Shown here piece by piece: positions 55,803-63,118 of a stretch of DNA of 64,000 nt. The translations under genes and the position numbers were made by a program. The stretch lies in assembly GCF_001758785.1 (NCBI RefSeq), contig NZ_LROM01000059.1, forward strand, positions 35,966 to 99,965. The letters are read 5' to 3'. The notes under the pieces were generated by a model, which saw nothing but the letters and a program-made list of their open reading frames with translations, was not told the origin of the DNA and made no database searches. Every line of letters starts with the position of its first letter. Positions within the stretch are counted from its first letter, which is position 1. Origin of the DNA: Duganella phyllosphaerae. Lineage in GTDB: Bacteria; Pseudomonadota; Gammaproteobacteria; Burkholderiales; Burkholderiaceae_D.

Positions 55803-57470
55803 TCACAACCCCGGAATATCGACGTTATGAAACTTGCTCATCCCCACCACCCGGGTATTGCTATCCGAATACGATAACGTCACCTGGTCGTCCGGCTTGG
55901 TCAACACCAGCTCTTCCGACAGGTCTGAGCTGCCGGTAAAGATCGTGCCCAGGGTTTTGCCGCCGGTGGCCAGGGTGATGTAGTACATGGTCTGGTTGTT
56001 GCGGAACTCCGACGAGATGCGCACCACCGTGCCCGACAGTTCGACGTCGCGCGCCTCGGCGCCGATGTCGGCGGCCACGCGGTTGGTCGAGCGTTTCGAC
56101 TGGTAGCTGCGCAGCGTGGCGGACAAGGTATCGGCCACGCCGATGATCTGGTTGTTGCGCATGTCCACCATGCCGAAGGCGCGCGAGACGCCTTGGGCGT
56201 CGCGCAGCGCCATCACGTAGGTCGGGGCGCCGCCGACCAGGAACGGTAGCGGGTTGGTGGCCTGGTAGCGCTTTTCCGGGTTGACGTTCTCGGCCGCGTG
56301 GGCGGCCGTGTATTGCGATACCGACGGCACCTTGAACCAGCGCACCGCCTTGGTCCGCGAATCGACAAAGTAAAAGCCGGACAGGCCGTTGTTGTTGCCC
56401 TTGGAGGTCATGCCGCCCACCCAGTACGGGCGCTGGTCCGAGCCGTACACCAGGTCGAGGTAGCCGTCGACGCGCAAACGGCCTTCGTTGTTGAGGTTGA
56501 AGTAGCCGTGGATGTATTCGCCCCGATCCTGCATCTGCTCGAGGATGAATTCCTCGGCCTGGATGCGGTCGACCCATTTCGGCTCCGTGCCCAGCTTGTA
56601 GCGCACCACGGCCCCGGTAACGGCATTGACCGTGACGATGCCGGTCGATTCGCTGCCGGAGAAGCCCACCTTGTGCTCGTACGTGGTGCCGACGAAATAC
56701 GGCACGCCATCGTCGTCGATTTCCGGCTCGAAATCGGTCAGGCCCACCGTGGTCTGGCCCGCCAGGTAGGCGTGGCGCTCGACGTGGTCATTGAAGTAAG
56801 CCGACAGCAGGTAGCGCAGCTTGAGCGGCTTGCCATTAAGTTCCAGCACCAGTTGCACGTCCGCCGGGTCGTGCGCGGAGACGGTAAGGTAGCCGGGCGT
56901 GGCGCCATCGACATACCATTTGAAAAAGCCGCTATGCTCGAGAAACGCCACCCACACCAGCTTGTCGCGCACCAGTTGCTTGACCGGCGTGCCCACCCGC
57001 ACCTGAGAGCCGAGCGAGGCAATTTCCGACAGGCGCTTCTGCATCGCCTGCAAGGCCATGTCTTGCGACACCAGCGGCGCCTGGGTGATATCGATCGGCG
57101 GCAGGGCCTCGTGGAAGTTGGATTGATGCTCGGCGCCCAGCATCTTGTAATAGGCGTCTGCGCGGACGATCGGTGCGCTGGAGAAGAACACCACCGCGCC
57201 GAACAGCAAGGTCAGCGCCGTGTACGCCGCCATCAGTCCCACCCGTCCAGTCAGCGCCACCGCCGGGATCGCCGCCACCAGCAGCACCACGTACATGCCG
57301 GCGAAGTCGAACGCCAGGGTGGGGATCTTGAAGTAGAACAGCGCCGCCAGCAGCAGCACCGACAGCACCAGCCCGGTAATGCTCAGCGAACGACGGGAAA
57401 AGCGGGAGTGGCCGGGGTGGCGGCTCATACCAATACGTGGACCAAGGTGGCGGAATTTCATGTGCTCCAT
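55803..57470 (-). CDS. Two-TM membrane protein with large extracytoplasmic domain, unknown function
   Basis: 555-aa protein I do not recognise. An Arg/His-rich N-terminus is followed by two or three hydrophobic segments (ITGLVLSVLLLAALFYF, FAGMYVVLLVAAIPAVAL, LMAAYTALTLLFGAVVFF at about 31-100), then a long soluble region of repeated beta-rich units (GGMTSKGNNNGLSGFYFVDS and alike). The last ~70 residues (VELSGTVVRISSEFRNNQTM) could be an OB-like fold. It lies on the opposite strand between tmk's followers and holB. Starts: GTG-free ATG 57470, 57461 (GGAG 3 nt upstream) or 57428 are all possible. No function proposed. Confidence 0.7.
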   Translation of the reverse strand: MEHMKFRHLGPRIGMSRHPGHSRFSRRSLSITGLVLSVLLLAALFYFKIPTLAFDFAGMYVVLLVAAIPAVALTGRVGLMAAYTALTLLFGAVVFFSSAPIVRADAYYKMLGAEHQSNFHEALPPIDITQAPLVSQDMALQAMQKRLSEIASLGSQVRVGTPVKQLVRDKLVWVAFLEHSGFFKWYVDGATPGYLTVSAHDPADVQLVLELNGKPLKLRYLLSAYFNDHVERHAYLAGQTTVGLTDFEPEIDDDGVPYFVGTTYEHKVGFSGSESTGIVTVNAVTGAVVRYKLGTEPKWVDRIQAEEFILEQMQDRGEYIHGYFNLNNEGRLRVDGYLDLVYGSDQRPYWVGGMTSKGNNNGLSGFYFVDSRTKAVRWFKVPSVSQYTAAHAAENVNPEKRYQATNPLPFLVGGAPTYVMALRDAQGVSRAFGMVDMRNNQIIGVADTLSATLRSYQSKRSTNRVAADIGAEARDVELSGTVVRISSEFRNNQTMYYITLATGGKTLGTIFTGSSDLSEELVLTKPDDQVTLSYSDSNTRVVGMSKFHNVDIPGL

Positions 57471-57592
57471 TCGTGAGGCGTCGGCGCAGGGCGGCCGGAA
57501 TCATGCATAGAATACCATTTTGCCTATGAGAAAGTAAGAATTCGGCTGGCCGTGGTTTACAATCGCTGACGATTTAAAACACAATACTAAGA

Positions 57593-58627
57593 ATGAGCGA
57601 CTCCATTTATCCCTGGCAGCAAGAATCCTGGCAACAATTACAGCAATTGCGCCAGCGCCTGCCGCACGCGATCCTGTTCCATGGCGCGGCCGGCATCGGC
57701 AAGGCCGACTTCATCGAGCGTTTCGCCCAGGGCTTGCTGTGCGAGGCGGTGCGCCCGGACGGCCACGCCTGCGGACAGTGCGCCTCGTGCGGCTGGTTCG
57801 CCCAGGGCAACCATCCCGATTACCGCCGGGTGCGGCCCGAAGCGCTGGAAGACGAACCGTCCGAAGGCGAAGAAGGCGAGGGCGATGGCAAGAAAGCTGC
57901 CAAGTCCAGCAAGACGCCATCAAAAGAAATCAAGATCGAGCAGATCCGCAACCTGGCCGACTTCATGAACGTCTCCACCCACCGCGCCGGCCTGCGCGTG
58001 GTGGTGCTGTACCCGGCCGAAGCGCTCAACATGCCAGCCTCGAATGCGTTGCTGAAAACCCTGGAAGAGCCGCCGCCGGGCACCGTGTTCTTGCTGGCGT
58101 CCAACAGTCTCGACCGCCTGTTGCCAACCATCCTGTCGCGCTGCCGCAAGTTTGCGATGCCGATGCCGTCGCACGAGCAGGCGCTGGCCTGGCTCAAGCA
58201 GCAGAGCGTGCCCGACGCCGACAGCTGGCTGCGCGAACAGGGCGGTGCGCCGCTGGCGGCCATGGCCCAGGCCGAGTCGGGCAACCGCGACGACCTCGAA
58301 ATCCTGCTGCAGCTGCTGGCGCGCCCCAGCGTGGAAGGCGCCCTGAAGGTGGCCGACAAGCTGCAGAAAGTGCCGCTCACGGCGCAGGTATCGTGGTTGC
58401 AGCGCTGGTTGTATGATGTGTGTGCGCTCAAGCTTGCGGGCAAGGTGCGTTACTATCCACGCTACCAGCGCGAACTGGGCAGCCTGGCCGACAAGATCCA
58501 CATCAGCCGGCTGCTGGCGTTGATCAAGGCGGTCAACGACCGCCGCGCCACCTCGGACCACCCGTTGTCGCCCAAGCTGTTTTTGGAGGATATGTTGCTC
58601 GACTATACCGCTGCCTGCACCAATTGA
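57593..58627 (+). CDS. holB: DNA polymerase III delta' subunit HolB
   Basis: 344-aa clamp-loader subunit. LFHGAAGIGKADF is a weak P-loop near 30, CEAVRPDGHACGQCASCGWF the zinc-binding cysteines, and LLKTLEEPPPGTVFLLAS with the SRC motif (LSRCRKF) near 180 are diagnostic. An acidic/Lys-rich insert (GEEGEGDGKKAAKSSKTPSK) lies at ~93-115. Followed 21 nt later by pilZ, the normal order. Confidence 0.94.
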   Translation: MSDSIYPWQQESWQQLQQLRQRLPHAILFHGAAGIGKADFIERFAQGLLCEAVRPDGHACGQCASCGWFAQGNHPDYRRVRPEALEDEPSEGEEGEGDGKKAAKSSKTPSKEIKIEQIRNLADFMNVSTHRAGLRVVVLYPAEALNMPASNALLKTLEEPPPGTVFLLASNSLDRLLPTILSRCRKFAMPMPSHEQALAWLKQQSVPDADSWLREQGGAPLAAMAQAESGNRDDLEILLQLLARPSVEGALKVADKLQKVPLTAQVSWLQRWLYDVCALKLAGKVRYYPRYQRELGSLADKIHISRLLALIKAVNDRRATSDHPLSPKLFLEDMLLDYTAACTN

Positions 58628-58648
58628 TACCCCAACCCGAGGTCATAC

Positions 58649-59035
58649 ATGTCCGCTGACAGCCATTTCGACACCACCGCCGCGCCAAGCTTGCCCGGCC
58701 GGCCGACGGTCGTGTCGCTGGCGATCCGCGAGAAGGCTGCGCTGTACGCCGCCTACATGCCTTTCCTCAAGCATGGCGGCCTGTTCATCGCCACCCGGCA
58801 GCAGTACAAGCTCGGCGACGAGCTGTTCCTGCTGCTGACCCTCATGGACGAGCCCGACAAATACCAGGTGGCCGGCCGTGTCGCCTGGATCACGCCGGCG
58901 GGCGCCCACCACGACAAGGCGCAAGGCGTGGGCATCCACTTTCCCGACGACGAAGGCGGCCAGAAGCTGCGCCAGCGCATCGAAGATATCCTGGGGCCGG
59001 CGCTGCGCTCGGCCCGCGCCACCCACACCTTGTAG
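58649..59035 (+). CDS. pilZ: PilZ domain protein, type IV pilus assembly
   Basis: 128-aa PilZ-domain protein of the original PilZ type required for type IV pili: GRPTVVSLAIREKAALYAAY, then HGGLFIATRQQYKLGDELFL and GVGIHFPDDEGG. The classical c-di-GMP-binding RxxxR-D/NxSxxG motif is not evident, as expected for this subgroup, which does not bind the nucleotide strongly. Between holB and tatD as in related genomes. Confidence 0.89.
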   Translation: MSADSHFDTTAAPSLPGRPTVVSLAIREKAALYAAYMPFLKHGGLFIATRQQYKLGDELFLLLTLMDEPDKYQVAGRVAWITPAGAHHDKAQGVGIHFPDDEGGQKLRQRIEDILGPALRSARATHTL

Positions 59036-59068
59036 CGGCGGTAGCGGTATAAGCGTTACAATCGCACC

Positions 59069-59854
59069 ATGTATATCGATTCCCACTGCCACATCAATTT
59101 CCCCGAGCTGGCTGCTCGAATGCCCGAGATTCTCGCCAAGATGGCGGAGAACAATGTTACGCACGCCTTGTGCGTGTCGGTCGACCTGCCGGACTTTCCG
59201 CAAGTGCTGGCGCTGGCCCACCAGTATCCGCACATCTATGCGTCGGTCGGCGTCCATCCCGACTATGAAGACACGCCCGAACCGACCGTCGAACAGCTGG
59301 TCGAACTGGCCGACGATCCGAAGATCATCGCCATCGGCGAGACCGGCCTCGACTACTATCGCCTGGAAGGCGACCTGGAATGGCAGCGCGAGCGCTTCCG
59401 CACCCATATCCGCGCCTCGCGCATTACCCGCAAGCCCCTGATCATCCACACCCGCAGCGCCAGCGAAGACACCATCCGCATCCTGCGCGAGGAGGGCGCC
59501 GCACCGGAAGCCGGCGGCGTGGCCGGCGTGATGCACTGCTTTACCGAGTCGCTGGAAGTGGCGCGCGCAGCCATCGAGCTGGGCTTTTATATTTCGTTCT
59601 CGGGCATCGTCACCTTCAAAAGCGCCAAGGAGTTGCAGGCCGTGGCGCTGGAGGTGCCGCTCGAACGCATGCTGATCGAGACCGACTCGCCGTATTTGGC
59701 GCCGGTGCCTTTCCGCGGCCGCACCAACGAGCCGGGTTATGTCGCCCACGTGGGCGAATACATCGCCAGGCTCAAAGGCATTCCGGTGGAGGAAGTGGCA
59801 GCACAGACCTCGGCCAATTTCTTCAAACTGTTCAACGTCGAGAAAGCCGCCTGA
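59069..59854 (+). CDS. TatD-family metal-dependent DNase (YcfH-like)
   Basis: 261-aa TIM-barrel hydrolase: YIDSHCHINFPEL (metal ligands H-x-H), AIGETGLDYYR, PLIIHTRSASEDTI, GVMHCFTESLEVAR and LLIETDSPYLAPVPFRG follow in the standard order. Putative deoxyribonuclease. Its stop overlaps the next start (TGATG). Confidence 0.92.
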   Translation: MYIDSHCHINFPELAARMPEILAKMAENNVTHALCVSVDLPDFPQVLALAHQYPHIYASVGVHPDYEDTPEPTVEQLVELADDPKIIAIGETGLDYYRLEGDLEWQRERFRTHIRASRITRKPLIIHTRSASEDTIRILREEGAAPEAGGVAGVMHCFTESLEVARAAIELGFYISFSGIVTFKSAKELQAVALEVPLERMLIETDSPYLAPVPFRGRTNEPGYVAHVGEYIARLKGIPVEEVAAQTSANFFKLFNVEKAA

Positions 59855-60525
59855 TGAAACCATTACGTCACCAATGGCTGATAGCCAGCCTGGCCTTGAT
59901 GCTTTCCGGCGCTGCGCTGGCTGCAGCCTTGCCGCCGGCGGAAGTTGACCTGTTCCGCGCGGTAGAGCAGGACCGCGCGGCCAGCGTCAAGAAATCGCTG
60001 GCGGCCGGCGTCAATCCCAACGCCCGCGACCTGGGTGGCGAAACAGCATTGATCGTGGCGATCCGCAATGATGCCAACGCTGCCGCCGCGATATTGATGG
60101 ACCAGAAAGGCATCGACCTCGAAGCCAAGGCACCCAACGGCAACACGGCCCTGATGATGGCGGCGTACCGCAAGAACTTGGCGCTGGTGGCAGACATCAT
60201 ACGGCGTGGCGCCAGGATCAATCAGCCCGGCTGGAGCGCCTTGCACTACGCGGCGGCGGGCGGCAGCGTGGAGGTCACCAACTTTCTGCTCGACCACAAG
60301 GCCGCCATCGACGCCGAATCGCCATCGGGCATGACGCCGTTGATGATGGCCGCGCGCGAAGGCCAGGAAGATGCCGTAAAAGTGCTGCTCGCACGCGGCG
60401 CCAATGCCGCGCTCAAGGATGGCGGCTTCCACATGACTGCCTCGGGCTTTGCGCTCAAGGCCGACAAGCCGTGGATCGCCAAGGCCATCGACGCCCACCT
60501 GGCTGCCCAAAGCAAACGTCAATAG
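59854..60525 (+). CDS. Exported ankyrin-repeat protein
   Basis: 223-aa protein with a signal peptide (cut after ALA, about residue 23) and about five ankyrin repeats from residue ~30 (GGETALIVAIRNDANAAA, NGNTALMMAAYRKNLAL, GWSALHYAAAGGSVEV, GMTPLMMAAREGQED). Probably periplasmic. ATG 59854 overlaps the tatD stop by one base. Its last codons overlap the convergent hydrolase gene by 7 nt. Confidence 0.88.
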   Translation: MKPLRHQWLIASLALMLSGAALAAALPPAEVDLFRAVEQDRAASVKKSLAAGVNPNARDLGGETALIVAIRNDANAAAAILMDQKGIDLEAKAPNGNTALMMAAYRKNLALVADIIRRGARINQPGWSALHYAAAGGSVEVTNFLLDHKAAIDAESPSGMTPLMMAAREGQEDAVKVLLARGANAALKDGGFHMTASGFALKADKPWIAKAIDAHLAAQSKRQ

Positions 60526-61322
60526 CCGATCTGCTGCAGGAACGCATCGATGTAGCCCGAACTGTCTTCGGGCGAGCTCAGGTGCGGGCAGTGGCCGACA
60601 TTGCCGATCACCTTCACGGTGGCGTGTGGCAGGTGGTGGCGCAAGTAATCGCCCACCTCGCGCGGCGCCACCAGGTCGTCGCTGCATTGCAGGACCAGTG
60701 ACGGTATCGTCGATTTGGCCAGGTCGTCGCGGTGGTTGGCGGTAAACGTCACGCGGGCGAAGTGGCGGGCGATCTCGGGATCGTTCTGCTCGAAGCGGGT
60801 GAGCAGCTCGCGCGTGAGATGCGGCTGGTTGGGCGCGCCCATGATGGCCGGCGCCATGTGCCGGGTCCAGGCCAGGTAATTGTCGTCGATGAGCTTGAGC
60901 AGCTGGTCGATGTCTTCCGCGTTGAAACCGCCGACGTAATCGCCATCGTTGATAAAGCTGGGCGACGGCCCGACCATCACCTGGGCGGCAAAGCATTCCG
61001 GGCGCTGGATCGATGCCAGCAGGCCGATCATGGCGCTCACCGAGTGGCCGACGAAAATCACCTTGCCTTTCGCGTAGAGTTCGATAATCTCAAGCATGTC
61101 TTCGGCATGACCGTGCAGGTCGGCATACTTGGCGCGGTCGTAGGCAGACAAGTCCGATGCGCCGCTGCCGGTCAGGTCCAGCAGGATGATCCTGTAACGG
61201 CGGCTGTAAGCGGGGTGGATAAAACGCCACATGGTCTGGTCGCAGCCATAGCCGTGCACAAACATGATGGTGTGGTCCCCATCACCGTGGCAATGGACGT
61301 TGTTGCGTTGCTGCACCGACAT
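60519..61322 (-). CDS. RsbQ-like alpha/beta hydrolase
   Basis: 267-aa hydrolase of the RsbQ/DAD2 (plant strigolactone receptor-like) group. The triad is Ser94 (VGHSVSAMIG), Asp in CSDDLVAP near 215 and His247 (GHCPHLSSP), all at RsbQ positions. In Bacillus, RsbQ activates the phosphatase RsbP with an unknown small ligand; no RsbP-like gene is adjacent. ATG 61322 has AGGGAGA 5 nt upstream; the in-frame extension to 61436 lacks a site. Confidence 0.89.
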   Translation of the reverse strand: MSVQQRNNVHCHGDGDHTIMFVHGYGCDQTMWRFIHPAYSRRYRIILLDLTGSGASDLSAYDRAKYADLHGHAEDMLEIIELYAKGKVIFVGHSVSAMIGLLASIQRPECFAAQVMVGPSPSFINDGDYVGGFNAEDIDQLLKLIDDNYLAWTRHMAPAIMGAPNQPHLTRELLTRFEQNDPEIARHFARVTFTANHRDDLAKSTIPSLVLQCSDDLVAPREVGDYLRHHLPHATVKVIGNVGHCPHLSSPEDSSGYIDAFLQQIGY

Positions 61323-61527
61323 GACGATCTCCCTGGAAGCAGAGCAAAGTATACGGTAATGGTGACTAAAAAGTAAGTTGGCACGTGATTTAAACCCGAG
61401 CTCGATGGGGAGAATTGACGGGTATTTCCTGTCCATCTCTTAACATCATGTCGAAGAGAAATTCTTGATAATGAGCCCATGCGCATTGCATCCAGAGACA
61501 GTGCGATTTATAGCCAAGAGGACATCC

Positions 61528-62451
61528 ATGCTGAACGAACGCGAGATCGAAAGCTGCTACCTGGGGCAATTCATACCAGTTCACTACCATCACAATATGC
61601 TGATGGACCAAAACCGCATGCATGGCTTCAAGTCGGCGATCGATTACGCGGTCCGGCCTGGCGCCAAGGTGCTCGAGCTCGGTGGCGGCACCGGCGTGCT
61701 GTCGTGGTTTGCGGCAGCCAAGGCAGCCAAGGTGTATTGCGTCGAGTTCAATCCGGACATGGTGCGCGAGGCCCGCAAGATGCTGGCGCTCAACCCCAAT
61801 GGCGAGAAGGTGGAAGTGATCCATGCCGACGCCTTCGAATACCTGCCGCCCGAGCCGGTCGATGTGGTGATCTGCGAAATGATCCACGTGGCCATGCTGC
61901 GTGAAAAACAGGTGGAAGTGATCGAATCGTTCAAGCGCCGCTACCTGGAGCGCTTCGGCGGCCCGCTGCCGGTGTTCCTGCCCGAGGCAGTGATCATGGC
62001 GGTGCAGCCGTTGCAGCAGGAATACGATTTCGAAGGCTTTTATGCGCCGATCGTGCAATTCCAGGAAACCCAGGCGGTGTACCCGGGCACGGTGGAAATG
62101 GCCCACCCGGCCGTGTACAACATCATCGACTTCAGCCAGCCCTGCCAGTTGTCGTACGCATGGCAGGGCAAGTTCGTGGTGGAGCGTACCGGCGAGATCA
62201 ACGCCATGCGCTTTGTCACCAAGAACGTGCTGGCCGTGGTGCAGGAACGGGGCACCACGATCGACTGGCTCAATCACTACATGACCTTGCCGCTGGCGGT
62301 GCCGGTCAAGGTTCGCGAGGGCGATGTGCTGGAAGTGAGCTTCCAGTACCGCGCCGGCGGGTCGATTCCGTCGCTGGAAGCGTCGCTCAAGGCCGAGCTG
62401 GTTTTTGAGGCGGCGGCGCAGCCGCTGGTCAAGATGCCGGCATTTGCCTGA
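61528..62451 (+). CDS. Protein arginine methyltransferase-like SAM enzyme
   Basis: 307-aa SAM-dependent methyltransferase with a PRMT-like layout. Motif I is LELGGGTG at 49-56 and the ribose-binding acid is Glu73 (CVEFNPDM). Then ICEMIHVAMLREKQ carries Glu117 and Glu126, spaced as the double-E loop of PRMTs (E-x8-E). A C-terminal beta-rich half (from ~170) resembles the PRMT barrel. Arginine substrate is not proved. ATG 61528 has AGAGGA 6 nt upstream. Divergent from the RsbQ-like gene. Confidence 0.75.
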   Translation: MLNEREIESCYLGQFIPVHYHHNMLMDQNRMHGFKSAIDYAVRPGAKVLELGGGTGVLSWFAAAKAAKVYCVEFNPDMVREARKMLALNPNGEKVEVIHADAFEYLPPEPVDVVICEMIHVAMLREKQVEVIESFKRRYLERFGGPLPVFLPEAVIMAVQPLQQEYDFEGFYAPIVQFQETQAVYPGTVEMAHPAVYNIIDFSQPCQLSYAWQGKFVVERTGEINAMRFVTKNVLAVVQERGTTIDWLNHYMTLPLAVPVKVREGDVLEVSFQYRAGGSIPSLEASLKAELVFEAAAQPLVKMPAFA

Positions 62452-62460
62452 TGTCGTAGT

Positions 62461-62477
62461 GTTCCCTGGGCGGGAAC
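62461..62477. promoter_or_regulatory. Palindrome before a -10 box
   Basis: GTTCCC-TGGGC-GGGAAC, perfect 6-bp arms, ending 4 bp before TATACT at 62482-62487. It overlaps where a -35 would be, so it could be the operator of the small gene that starts at 62517. The PRMT-like gene ends 9 bp before it. Confidence 0.45.
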
Positions 62478-62481
62478 AGCG

Positions 62482-62487
62482 TATACT
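62482..62487 (+). promoter_or_regulatory. Probable -10 box of the 82-aa protein gene
   Basis: TATACT, 29 bp before ATG 62517, directly after the GTTCCC palindrome. No clear -35 hexamer. Confidence 0.4.
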
Positions 62488-62516
62488 GCCGCTTTTACAT
62501 TTTTAAGTTGAAGAAG

Positions 62517-62765
62517 ATGGAACAGATCGACCAGCGCTACCTCGTCCAGCAAAACAAGATCGCCGACGGCGACACCAAGCCGCCGGTGTTTGCCAAGGTG
62601 ATGCGCAGCAAGGAAGGCGCCTTCGAGGGCGTCTCGTTCATCAAATCGAAGGAAAAGGCCTCGGTGCTGACCATCGACCAGGCCAACGAGGCGATTGCGT
62701 GGTCGGCCAAGAAAAAGCCGAATGCGCACGAGTACATCACCAAGATCATCTGTGTCGGCCAGTAA
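62517..62765 (+). CDS. Small conserved-looking protein of unknown function
   Basis: 82-aa soluble protein: MEQIDQRYLVQQNKIADGDT, later FAKVMRSKEGAFEGVSFIKS and AIAWSAKKKPNAHEYITKII. Charged, likely small alpha/beta. I do not recognise a domain. ATG 62517 is preferred to TTG 62508; its ribosome binding site is weak (GAAGAAG too near). A -10 box and palindrome lie upstream, so it has its own promoter. Confidence 0.6.
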   Translation: MEQIDQRYLVQQNKIADGDTKPPVFAKVMRSKEGAFEGVSFIKSKEKASVLTIDQANEAIAWSAKKKPNAHEYITKIICVGQ

Positions 62766-62864
62766 TCTGTCTGCCGACGATTTGGCTCTTTATTTGCCGC
62801 TTGTCCGTCGTTTTCCCCGTTTTATCCCCGCCTGACTGCAACTGGTCGCACCATCGTTGCAGCA

Positions 62865-62914
62865 AAAACTCCCGGTCACTACAGTGTCACCATCGACACC
62901 GATCCGGGAGTTTT
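62865..62914 (+). terminator. Hairpin with T-tract that also buries the next gene's ribosome binding site
   Basis: AAAACTCCCGG (62865-62875) and CCGGGAGTTTT (62904-62914) are perfect 11-bp arms; inside the 28-nt loop GTGTC and GACAC (62884-62899) can pair too. The right arm ends in TTTT, as in a rho-independent terminator for the 82-aa gene 100 bp upstream. The same arm contains GGGAG, the ribosome binding site of the gene starting at 62917, so the stem would block its translation. Confidence 0.65.
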
Positions 62915-62916
62915 AC

Positions 62917-63117
62917 ATGTTCACCTTTTTGCTGTGGCTGGTCTTGCTGCTGGTCTGCTGGCCGCTCGCCTTGCTGGCGCTGGTAGCCTATCCGCTGTGC
63001 TGGCTGCTCACGCTGCCATTTCGCCTGATCGGCATCGGCGTGGAGGGCGTGTTCGAGCTGCTGCGCGCCGTGGTCATGCTGCCGGCGCGCATCCTCGGTG
63101 GCGGCGTGCGCCGCTAG
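62917..63117 (+). CDS. Small hydrophobic membrane protein
   Basis: 66-aa protein, almost wholly hydrophobic in its first half (MFTFLLWLVLLLVCWPLALL, then a second segment), ending in a basic tail (PARILGGGVRR). Two membrane helices are likely, C-terminus inside by the positive-inside rule. ATG 62917 has GGGAG about 6 nt upstream, inside the right arm of a perfect hairpin. The frame extends upstream to 62857 but through the hairpin. Function unknown. Confidence 0.6.
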   Translation: MFTFLLWLVLLLVCWPLALLALVAYPLCWLLTLPFRLIGIGVEGVFELLRAVVMLPARILGGGVRR

Positions 63118-63118
63118 C

